From assembly GCF_016086655.4 (NCBI RefSeq), contig NC_052141.2, forward strand, positions 10,726,001-10,790,000: a DNA stretch of 64,000 bases, written 5' to 3'. The notes under the pieces are model-generated. The model was not told the origin of the DNA. It made no database searches and saw nothing but the letters and a program-made list of their open reading frames with translations. Every line of letters begins with the position of its first letter. Positions within the stretch are counted from its first letter, which is position 1. Origin of the DNA: Lepeophtheirus salmonis. Lineage: Eukaryota; Arthropoda; Copepoda; Siphonostomatoida; Caligidae. Shown here one piece after another: positions 24,701 through 35,080 of this stretch. The translations under genes and the position numbers were made by a program.

Positions 24701-27125
24701 GATCCAATATGACTAATCATGAACAAGATCTACGTAAGTAAAAAGAGGAGATAAAATAAGAAATTACTTTTTCCCCACCTTATTTTCTTTTGCAAATAGT
24801 ATATAACAAAACTATGTATGTTTTTTTACCTTCTTTATAAAAGAATTTGCAAATCTTGAGGTGATATTATGAAGTTTTTTTCCCCTTCATTCCTCTTTAT
24901 TGGGTTTATATTATATTTAAAAATGAGGCTTGTGCAATGGGAATGCGCATTTCTTTTGAGTGGATTTTGTGGTATTATCTTATACCATCATCAAATACAC
25001 ATATCCATGGTATATAAAAGTACAAATAAGATGTAGCTTAAATCTATCAGTTATGATGAAAAGATGCATCAGATGATACATTGGTAATTATAAGTTTTGT
25101 TATAAAACTCAGCCGTTTTGAATAATAAAAAAACGTATTATGCGTTAGTCAAGTTCAAGTTTACTGTACAATTGATGACAACCATGCATTATTTGAAATA
25201 GCTTATCATAATCCAAATAATTGATTTTATTAAAGTAGGTGTGTCAAGAAATACTTATTTAACATTCGGTTTACCTTGTGCTCGAAAATTTTGGAAACCA
25301 CTGTCTTAAGGAACATTTATTACGATGTTTCTTATCCTATCATCCAGTTAAGCCTGATAATTAGTTTGATATGGAACATAGGGGTTTCAAGTTATTAAAA
25401 CTATGTTTGGAGAATGTTTTGATTTGTATAACAATTTAAAACATAAAAATAGAAGAAATACCCATTTGAGTTGGGAAAATTTGTAAAAAAAGAAAAAAAG
25501 ATTTATCATTTATAAAAATGTGGTAACCCATACAAATTAAAGAATACTCGGGTGGAAAGCAGCATAGTGTCATGGCGCTTGAGAGGCAATGAGAGGACTG
25601 TATTAAACACCGTATTTAGCAAGGATATAGACAGGAAATTATATTATGCACTAATGGCTACTGTATATTTTGAAATAAATATCACACTAGGTATGATAAT
25701 ATTTTATACATTATACAACTCTACAAATATAGTTTAACCATAAACTTTAACCTTACTTGATGAAAAAGAGGTCAACGTCTTTTTCCCCTGATGTTACCAA
25801 CATAGTACATATATACACTATACATTACATATATGACCACAGACGTGTTCAGGGTATATATATATATTTCTATCCAACCTATTTTGATATTCATAGTATT
25901 TTTATCCCATTGAAAAAATGGAAAGGAAAGGATTGAGATTTTAAATTAAATATGAGATGGAACAGATGTGTCTCTATGGATCAAGTGTATCATGGTTTAA
26001 TCTTTTGGTGTAAGGATATTATCAATAGTTGAGCTTTTTCAAGGTCCCTCTTTTATCGTCGTAAGCGGCGAAGTTTCATGATCGGATAACCAAACTTTTG
26101 GATTCAGATTCGAGACCAAAAATACAGGAATACTTGTCTCAAACTTTATGAGCATTTAACTTGAAGCTTGTAGCATAATACAATAGAATCTGGACTACGG
26201 TTATTTTTTTTCTGATTACGGATTCCAAAATACGCCAATCTAATAAAATTTCATGACAACTGAGCTCCTTGCCTCCCAAGCATTCTTTAAACTGTCAGTG
26301 TTATCTTTTTTTACTTTTATGTTCCTTTAATTGGTCAGTTGAAGATGTACTGATTAAGTAAATGTAAACTATTATAATTACTCCATCTAACCTAGGAATT
26401 GTATAATAAGTAGAGATTGGATTTGTGTAAGAACGCAAGGATGAAGCGGGCAATGACAATACTGAATTAAGACCCTCATTTAACTTTAGAGTGTTTTTAT
26501 TCAATTTTTTGTGAACGATAATGATTTAATATATCATGACACAACTTTATGCTTCAAAGGGCTCCTAGCTAAAATAGAAATAAAGAAATCAAAAAAAAAA
26601 AATAACAGGTGGAACATTGATTGAGCACAGCTTGTGTGTAAAAAAATAATATAAAATTAATCACACAATAAAACACGCCAGTGAAGTGTATAAAAGAAAG
26701 GTAATCATGCTAATATAATTTTTCAATGTTTTTACTAAGTAAGGCGTGAGATCGCTGCTCTCTGTTTATGTTGATAGTAAGAAATATGTCATTATGCAAT
26801 CCAACTTCATATTTACATCCACTTTTGTTTAGTTTGTGAAGGGATTTTGCAGAAAATTTCCTTTATTATTTTCAATATGTTGGTTTGATGTAATACATAA
26901 CTGTTCCAGACGCCATTTTATTAAACATCCTTAGTTATTGTCAATTTCTCTTCCAGAAAAGGTTCTCTTAACTCTTCTGCAACAATTATAAATATCTAGT
27001 TTATTAGACATTTTAAGACATTTTACAACAAACATGTGTGATAATTCTTAACTGCATGTAATTGTAAAGGTAGCCATATATCTTAAGCACCTACTGCTTT
27101 TGGTTTCTTTTTTTTAATCGGACGA
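24701..27125. other. AT-rich spacer
   Basis: A 61-codon + frame at 25552-25737 and a 67-codon minus frame at 26301-26504 have no motif I recognise. No repeats beyond (TA)n near 25858. Confidence 0.45.
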
Positions 27126-27129
27126 CAAT

Positions 27130-27684
27130 GTCATCGAAGTGAGATTCAAGGCTTAAGGTATCAACTCTTCTTTTCGCGTACTCCAATGCAACCGAGGTGG
27201 CCAGGCTGACTAGAATGGCTGGTATACCATCTAAAAAGTTAAGTAGGGCCCGGACTACAGCCACACCATAGAGAAAAAAGAGGGCTCTGGAAAAATACCA
27301 ATCATTAATGAAGATGCCCTCAAGGACGCCCCTAATCTGGTTCCCAGAGAGTAAAAGACTTACAGAAGCCATATACATCGACGTTTCCAAGGCCAACCTG
27401 CTCACCTGGGTCCAAGCAAATTTTCCCGATGTCAATTCCCTCCACTTTTCTTTTTGGACACACATCGAGAGGAGGGCCGGATGTATCCGTCACCCAAACG
27501 TTGCAGCTATGATTACCTCTGATGAGAAGGAGTGGGTAGCTATGGACCTGAACTTTATTTGCAATACAAACATTTCTTTTTGCAAGAGATTTATTGCACT
27601 CTGTGAAGCTAATGGTGACAGTAGAGTATATTTCCATTTCACATTGGCTATGTATCAGAAAATGATTAATAAAGATTCTTGCTA
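27130..27684 (+). pseudogene. maT-like transposase relic, DNA-binding part joined to C-terminal half
   Basis: The + strand reads LLFAYSNATEVARLTRMAGI, then PSKKLSRARTTATP (helix-turn-helix region), and after a stop ALEKYQSLMKMPSRTPLIWF. Next come AIYIDVSKANLLTWVQANFP (the segment before the second catalytic Asp), a gap, and FWTHIERRAGCIRHPNVAAM, the region after the third Asp. Both the QQDGAPAH and PDLNPLD blocks are deleted. The 125-codon C-terminal frame is still open although non-functional. The long minus frame over the same bases is a shadow. Confidence 0.75.
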
Positions 27685-27689
27685 ACTGT

Positions 27690-28775
27690 ATAATTAAAGA
27701 ATGACAGGTTATTTCTTTTTTCTTTTCTCATGTGTTAGTTTCATGTTTCTACGCTGTAAAATGAGCAAAAATGTAGGACAAAAAAGGAGGAACAACCATT
27801 TTTCCTTTTCTAATTTTGAAAATAGTTGTTTTTTTAAACGGCTCAACTCTATACCTTCGAGTTTGTCAGTCGAGGACTGTAGTAGACATTTATGAGAGGT
27901 TTATTAAATAGGGAAAGAGATCCATTTTTATATTTTTTTATTGTATTTTTCAACCTATAGCACAATACAGTGACAGGAAAAAAAAACGGAAATTAATTGG
28001 TAGTTGGCCAATTATGTCATTTTTCCTTTTTTTTTTTTTGCATTTATTTAAGTAACACATTTTACATAAAACTTTGGTAGTGACTGCTTTTCCCCCTTAT
28101 TTGTGTACAACTTACTTCCTGAATCCCCTCCCTTCCCTTCAAAATTGTATATTCCCTTGCCAAAAAAAGGGGAAAACGCATTTGAAAAGCCTTTAGACGC
28201 TAATAGATGATTATTTTTGTCATTTTTTTCTTTTTTTAGAGAAAATAAAAACATGGTTTTGGCTATTTTTTTTTTTTTTTTTAAATAACTATTATATATT
28301 TTTCGACTAATAGAAATTTGCCATATGTACAATCAACCAAATTTTTGTCCTTCACCTTGATATAATAAGAATATTGTAAGCTTCAAAATAACCCCTTCAA
28401 GTTCTAAAAAGAGAAATTTATTTTTGTTTTATATATTACTTGCTGTAATGCCGGCCAATGCCGAGAAAGATTAGTTCTTTACTATAAAAAATATTGCTCT
28501 GAAAATATAGCCATTAATTAAACAAAGAATCTTTAGTGTTACTCTATGTTTTTCATGAGCACACTCACACGTAGTTACTTAATACTTGTATGTCCTCTCC
28601 CCAACCATGAAAGAATAATATTTTGAGATTGACAAAACAAAATATGATGTGATGCCCCAGAGAGTGTTTCTGTCTCTAGAGTCCCCAATGGTTGTGCCGT
28701 ATCTACACATGCTCGTCAATAAACCACATTTTATTTGAAATACAAGGTTAGACCATCAAATAATTGGGATTGCTG
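27690..28775. other. AT-rich spacer with R1 tail
   Basis: Poly-T runs near 28030 and 28268. TTTCATGAGCACACTCACAC near 28551 begins an R1 3'-tail fragment. No gene. Confidence 0.45.
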
Positions 28776-28778
28776 AAG

Positions 28779-28974
28779 TTTTCAATTTGATTTATCGTAC
28801 TGACTACTTGGCAAGACAGACAGGTTTTGACAAAACACGAAATCAATCATATTATATGACGTCACTATTGATAGAATTTTCAATTTAATGTATAAAACTG
28901 ACTGTTAGGCCTGACGGACAGATTTTGACAAAACACGCCGACAATCATATTTTATGACGTCCCTATTAAAAAGT
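28779..28974 (+). repeat. 98-bp direct tandem duplication
   Basis: Two adjacent copies (28779-28876 and 28877-28974) share TTTTCAATTT, GACAGA/GACGGACAG, TTTTGACAAAACACG, AATCATATT and TATGACGTC in the same order, at roughly 80 percent identity by eye. Each copy contains a TGACGTC core, TGACGTCA in the first. Confidence 0.7.
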
Positions 28975-29882
28975 GTAGTGGAAGTCAAATATCAGTCTTA
29001 CGTGCGTTATGGGTTTTTATTATTTTTCAAAGTTGCTACTATGATTATTAAATTCTTTAAGAGATTTTATATATGTAAAAAGTAATAACTATGAGCATGC
29101 TATTGAAATACGGAGGCTCTTGCTGTACTCAAAATTAAACTAAGGATCGACAAAGGAATTATGTGTGCACGGATGTCGTTGTTATATACGGAGTCGTAGT
29201 AGTGGATACGACCTTGCTCTTAAAACTACTTTTATATCCTTTAATATATATATCATATATATGCTCTGTTGGCTTTTTGGTTCATTCTTCAAATAGCATT
29301 TTATGACAAAATTTGTAAAATAGGAAATTTAAGTTAAACAATTAGCTGTTAAGGTATTTTAAAGAGCTAAGAGGAAGTTCGTTTTCCTTCTTTCTCTGCT
29401 CTGACTACAACTATAAATCATATTGGTTCAGGTCAGCGCTGAAGGAGGGTCACTCATCGTTTATATACAGTTTTATTACATGACGAGGCACTGAGTCTTG
29501 AACCTCATATATGGAGTGTATGTGGCTTCCGGCCATGGTATTACACTATTCATAAGAATTTCTTATTACACTGAGGAGATTAAATAAAGACCTTTTTTTT
29601 AAAATAAAAAAAAATAAAAAACTCGTTAAAATAAATAAAAATAGAGGAAAGAAGTTGTGCAATGCACAGAACTAAATCATTGACCTATCTTGAGAATCGA
29701 GCTAACAAATTTATCAAAAAATGTTACTTTTGAACGCCAACTTATCATATTTGTAGAATTGTAAAAAAGATTAACTGTGACAAGAACGACCTCAAGGACT
29801 GATAGTACTAGTCTTAAGACTCTAATGGACTAGACGGAATAAATTAGCACTGACACAGCCTTACGCATAACTATTCAGTACT
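28975..29882. other. AT-rich spacer with GGACT-type motif
   Basis: CAAGGACTGATAGTACTAGT and CTTAAGACTCTAATGGACTA near 29790-29835 belong to the GGACT motif repeat also seen near 38520 and 39530. No gene. Confidence 0.45.
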
Positions 29883-29884
29883 TA

Positions 29885-30777
29885 CAGGGAGCGGGGATCA
29901 CATTTTCGCCTACTTTAAACCTTGATAACTTGAAGACGACATTATCAAATAAAAAACCGGTTACCAAATAGGAAAGCTATTCTCGTCAGCTAACGATACG
30001 TAGTTCAGTTAGCATCATGCCGTCAACATATGAGGAGATAAAGAGCTATGAGTGGAACGAGGAGCTTTCGAGGTCCACCGTAGTCATGGCATTGGTTAAT
30101 AATGGAGGTGAAATCTCCAATTCAACGATTGCTTCAACCTTAGGAGTGAATTTACGGACTGTTCAGCGTATCTGTAAGAATCTAGAGGACACCTGGGATG
30201 TTGATGCCACCATAAAGAGGGCACCCAAGGAGGAGAGCGCCGACAGGACGGTCAGGGACACTGACTTTGTCGACAAGGTGAAGAAGATGGTTGAGGATGA
30301 CCCTACCAGGTCCGGGGGTGGCCGGAGACGGGCCCTGGGTGTGGCAACAGGACTCATCACTCTGCCATGTGTCCAAAATCTCCATGCAGTGGTTAACCGA
30401 GAACTGTTATGACGTCGTAACCAAGGATTTGTGGCCTCCTAACTCTCCCGACCTTAATCCTTTGGACTATTTTGTCTGTGACTATATCGAGAGACATACC
30501 AAAAGACATCCCCATAGCACCAAGGCCAGCCTGATGGACTCAATCAAGGAGGTATTCGGCAACATGGACAATGAGATGGTCAGAAGAGCCTGCGGGCAGT
30601 TCAGAGGCCGTATTGAGGCCGTTATTTTTGCCAACGGTGATTATATCGAATGAATGGCTACTCTGTACCTATATGCTCGTCATAGTTTTGATTTTCAATG
30701 AAAAAGTTAAAAAATGTATATTTTGTGTTGTTTTTTGTAGGAAAATATTTTGGCGACAATTTGATCCCCGCTCCCTG
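29885..30777 (+). mobile_element. TIR-complete, internally deleted maT (DD37D) transposon
   Basis: The borders are TA|CAGGGAGCGGGGATCA at 29885 and its inverted partner ending TGATCCCCGCTCCCTG|TA at 30777. The 26-bp terminal repeats match at 24 positions and the TA target duplication is intact. Inside, an ORF from ATG 30017 encodes the DNA-binding region (STIASTLGVNLRTVQRICKN is the recognition helix), then the linker DDPTR. It is joined after a deletion and a shift to WQQDSSLCHVSK (second Asp), WPPNSPDLNPLDYFV (third Asp, 37 residues later, hence DD37D) and IEAVIFANGDYIE*, ending at 30653. The first catalytic Asp and about 100 residues are missing, so the copy is non-autonomous but its ends look mobilisable. 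It is the youngest-looking element here: its C-terminal 120 codons are uninterrupted. Confidence 0.92.
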
Positions 30778-31004
30778 TACATCTATTCATATGACGTGTT
30801 CTGTCGTTAATTTTGAAAGAATAATACTAAAAGTTTGTGAAAAAATATTAATATATTAGGATGACCTATGAGTACTTTAATCTCTAGCGTGCTCAATCAT
30901 AAAAGCAACAAAATTAATTTTAACATTACAGCGATTATATTTAATTCAAATTTCAATATATACAGATAAATAACTTGAATTATGATTATACTTGAGTCGT
31001 CTGT

Positions 31005-31265
31005 AATGAGGAGATCCGCTTAGCTGTCATGACGTTATATAAGACCAGCTGCAATGGAAGGAAGTAAATAAATATAATGTTTCGATATTTAACTCCTTTT
31101 GGAGTCCTTCAGGGACTTTCACTTATAACTCCCTAACAAATCCAAAGCGTTACTCTCCGTCATTCATGAGTTCATAGACTTGTGGTTACTCTTTATACTT
31201 AAATGTTCTCTCTTCCAGAATAAAAAAATATTAATAACAACCAAAGAATGTATAAAACAAATTTG
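31005..31265 (+). repeat. R1 dispersed repeat copy
   Basis: GAGATCCGCTTAGCTGTCAT, CAGCTGCAATGGAAGGAAGT, CTCCGTCATTCATGAG and TCTCTCTTCCAGAATAAAAA follow the R1 order of the copies at 17390 and 56105. Confidence 0.6.
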
Positions 31266-31464
31266 GTATTCGTTTTAAATTTGTTTGTATGGTTAAGAAA
31301 CCTAAACTGTAATACATTTGTGGTGGCTTTGTCAACAACAACAAGAAAAAAATTTAAATTAATTTTTTCAAAATGAAGTGTGGATTATATTTCTATCCTA
31401 CGATTAATTATTACAATTTTTTGCAACACAATATTTTGATCACTGCTTGGGAGTACAGCATGTT

Positions 31465-31640
31465 ACAGTTAAAGTAGCCAAAACGGATTGTCACGCTAGA
31501 ATAATAAGAAATTCACCTATTTTATTTGTATGAGTACATATAATAGTTTAAAAACATAGCTAAAATAATTGAATATCTTGATAAATCTTAGTAATTTGAT
31601 TAATAAGTCAATAACTAACTCAAATACATTATCAAATTGT
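31465..31640 (-). repeat. R2 dispersed repeat fragment
   Basis: TTAAAGTAGCCAAAACGGAT and ATTGTCACGCTAGAATAATA match the R2 segments near 3530 and 1170. Confidence 0.4.
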
Positions 31641-31843
31641 TAAGATTATTTTTATATTGGTATATCACATAAAAATAAGAGTAGTGGTTGCTATTTAGTT
31701 GAATTTTGTTTGGTTAAATATGTTTATAACAAAATGGGCAATTTTCATAAAATGACGTCACATTGAAATGATTTATTATGTAAAATCTTAACAAAATTTC
31801 CCAAATTTGTTTTGATATACAATAACTCTTCTATGTATATATA

Positions 31844-32400
31844 CTAGGCGTTAAAAAGTATTTTTACAATTCATTTAATCATATTTTATTTTATTTTTTT
31901 GGTCCAAATCAGCTTCATGAAGATTAACATAGTTTTTTGTGCTTATTAATTTTATTTCACATGTATCCTCAATCGGTAATATGATCTCCATTGACCTCAA
32001 TATTGATTTTCGGGTAGGACTGAATACTTTATAATTAAATTCCTTCTGAATTTTTCACCTCCGTTGTTGAAAGATTACTTCAGGTTTTTAATAGTAGTCT
32101 GACATATTTGACAGCCTCTGAACCATCCTCTTGTGATGTGAAATGGTTTGACGTTGGGGCTCTGTGGAGGGCAAAAGTCTTGTAATCAATTGTTTATACT
32201 TTTTTGTCCTTCACTTTTGAACAATATTTGCGCTATGTGAATAGACGAATAGACTTTCGCCACAGCTTCTTGATTTTGTAAATCCATGGGATAATGTTTG
32301 TCTCCAAGATAACCAAGCAGTAAACCGCTGTTATTTGGAAACTTTATCAAAACAGATGGGACGACCAACCCCCATTACTAATGCTGGATAGTACGTCCTT
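31844..32400 (-). mobile_element. Tc1/mariner-type relic, C-terminal part with one end
   Basis: The minus strand reads CPPQSPNVKPFHITR, corresponding to a WPPQSPDLNP third-Asp block, then RLSNMSDYY in a shifted frame and IEVNGDHITD near the C-terminus, the usual GG/GD-H-I ending. About 120 bases further the element appears to end at TACTAGGCGTTAAAAAGTAT (31842). The upstream protein (32190-32370) is too decayed to align, and no second terminal repeat was found. Subfamily uncertain. Confidence 0.5.
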
Positions 32401-34365
32401 CATATGTGGCAAGTTTCGTTAGGGATACACTGGACATGATTAGTGAGCCAAATTATGACTGGATATATATAAATATAGATGGTAAACCGTAAAACTACTG
32501 CTTCTTAGCTGTTTCCTTTACGAGCGTTGATCCAAGTAGAAACTTTTCAAAATAATTTACCCGAAGTGAGCAATAAATATGCTTAAGGTCTTCTTTTCAA
32601 AAATGTACCTGAATTTGTGTTGAAATACTCTCTAAAAACGAAGTAGTATAACTAATTGCCTTTGCTAACAAATTTTTTGCCCCTATTTCTTTATTTATTT
32701 GTTAGTAACTAAGATTACGACAAAAGTTAGTGATTGATTTTGATCAAAATTGCTACGAACATTATTTTTGGTCACAGTAAAAAAGTCATTAAATTTTCAG
32801 AGATCAAGGTTAAGGTAACACAAAACGGTTAAAATGTATAATCAACCATAACTTTGGAACAAATTTCAATGCATTACTTAATTTGGTTATAGGAGAAGTT
32901 TTTGCACTTTACTGCATGCTAATTCTAGTAAGTATTTAATTTTATATTAAAGTTGTAAGAATTGGTGTCAGGGGGAGAAAAATATTTCTAAACTTTATTT
33001 ACATGGATATGTTGTAGTTTAAGGATCAAGTTTGTCCGTTTAATCTAAGAAAAGGGAAACTAGGTAATTTAATCTCTTTTTAAGTGTTAATGGACATTCT
33101 AAATCACAAAGCGCCAGATCCCCAGATATTCAGTGATATTGGGGGTTCATTTGCTGGTGTGGATCAAAATAGCAACTTTTCAACTGCATTTTTTTTTCTA
33201 GGAGAACTACAAATATATTAAATACTTTGTACTACCGATGAATACATTGGTTCTTTTCATTATTCAAGGAAAATATCTTTTAACCTTTTTAAAATGCAAT
33301 TGAATAGGTGTTAAAAACTTTTAAACACTCTGTATAAGCTGACGTTTTTTTAAGCATGAAATGAATATATATATAGACAAGAACTTTATATATGTGTGTA
33401 TTTTGGTTCTACGATGTTTCTCCCCCCCCCTCCCCCGTTTCTTTCACATAAATGTATGTCTAGTGTATATCTCTGTATATATAATAGGGTGAATCTAAAA
33501 AGTCTGAATCGCTGGCTTTTATAGTTACACCCTCTAGCAATTGCTAAGCCGTAAACAATTATTGAATGCTTATTACATAGTTGAGAAGAATGAGTTAATT
33601 ACCAAAGATTTTGAAGTATGTTACTGTTTCTTTTCAAATGAGAGGTTATGTAGTGCAATAAATATAACGACGACTTTAATGTTGCCCAAATGTTTTTAAT
33701 TTTTTGTAACATGGAATATATTTACACTATGTGGAAGCTGATTGAGAGTGTGGGTGACAAAAAGGAAAATAACAAATAGGATTTCGTAATAACAGAATTA
33801 GAGCCACCCTAATGTACATTTGTACATATGAAAAGTGGATTCATAAAAATGTCTTGGAATATTTATTTATAGTGTTTCATAAGTATTATGCTATGAAAAT
33901 TATATTTATTTATTTTTTGAGAAAGAGAGAGAGAGAGAGAGTTGAATATATAAATCTTTTTCTATTGTAGATTTAAGGGGAAATGACATATGTGTGTGCC
34001 GTGAAGGGAGAAGGACAAGTATATACTACAACATATTATTTAACAACATCACATCTCTATATAACTAGCTATAAATTTATTTATTACATAAGCATTGAAT
34101 GTTTCCCCCTTGAAAAATAATTCATCTTTATTCAAATCCATAGCACCAATCATACAGCTAAATTGAAGGGGTTTTATCCTTTTGGGGGGAAAAAAACAAC
34201 AACTGAAACTGAAAGGAAACTAATCATTCTCTTTGAGGCCGTCTAGCCTCACTTCTAAAAAACCTGACAATTTGATACTTGGCACCATTCGAAAAACAAC
34301 AACAATAAGCTACAATTTGATGTTTGTATTGTTTTTGTGCAAAATAGACGAACAACAAGCAAAAT
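32401..34365. other. AT-rich spacer with simple repeats
   Basis: A C-rich run at 33422-33436, (GA)n at 33924-33941 and (TA)n near 33366. TAGGGTGAATCTAAAAAGTC near 33487 weakly resembles the inverted end of the relic at 34370-35078 and could be its lost left end. No gene. Confidence 0.4.
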
Positions 34366-34369
34366 GGCA

Positions 34370-35078
34370 GATGACGTGCGATCTCCTCCGTACACAAGTC
34401 CATCTCTGACAAGAATATCTTCACAGTGGACTCTGTTGTAAACGGAAGAAATGATTGTTTCTTAGCTAAATCAAGAGATCAGGTCGAAGGAACCTTCTGG
34501 ACCAAACATCTAGCTTAGTCATGGTCCCTCCCAACTTTTTCAAAGCCAATGACCTACTTATCATGGACGTCAATTACAAACTCCTCAGGTAACATGTCTT
34601 GCCATGGTTGAAGAGCACGTTCCACAGAGTTAACTATGTGTTTACCCAAGACGGTGCCCCGGTACATACATCCAAGAAGGTACAACATTTTTGCAGGGAA
34701 AACATACCAGCTTTCTGGAAAGCCGAATTCTGGTTTTCGTCCTCGACTAACGTGAACCCCCATAATTCGCAGTTTGGTGTGTCTTGGAGAGTAAGACGAA
34801 CAAAACTTTTCACCTGAATGTCGAAACCCTGAAGGCCGTGATCACAAAGGGTTGGAACAACTTGTCCTCAGACTTTATCAAGGCCAGCTGTGCTTCTGTT
34901 TGTTCCTGTATTGAAGCTATCATTTAGAATTGAGGGGGGTATTTTGAATAAAAAGTTTAAAAACTTGTTGAATTCCCAACTTTTGATTCAACAGATTGCC
35001 GTAAAAATGGCACAAAATAAAAATATGTAAAAATGAAAACAACTCTTAATATTTTCTCATTTTTGAATCCACACCCTG
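34370..35078 (+). mobile_element. maT (DD37D) transposon relic with right terminal repeat
   Basis: The + strand gives SISDKNIFTVDSVVNGRND (first catalytic Asp), then FLAKSRDQVEGTFWTKHLA. After decayed sequence comes YVFTQDGAPVHTSKKVQHFC (second Asp), then SSSTNVNPHNSQF where PPSSPDLNPLD is expected, and FHLNVETLKAVITKGWNN towards the C-terminus. The right end is TTTTGAATCCACACCCTG followed by TA (35079-35080). The N-terminal DNA-binding region is not recognisable. Stops and shifts in every block. Immediately right of the end lies GGCTATTAGAGGAAGGAAAT, resembling R1, so the element may have landed in an R1 copy. Confidence 0.75.
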
Positions 35079-35080
35079 TA

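Noticed and set aside
27091..27465. 124-codon minus-strand open frame with hydrophobic stretches
   Set aside because: It lies antisense to the clear maT relic at 27130-27684, whose motifs explain the sequence.
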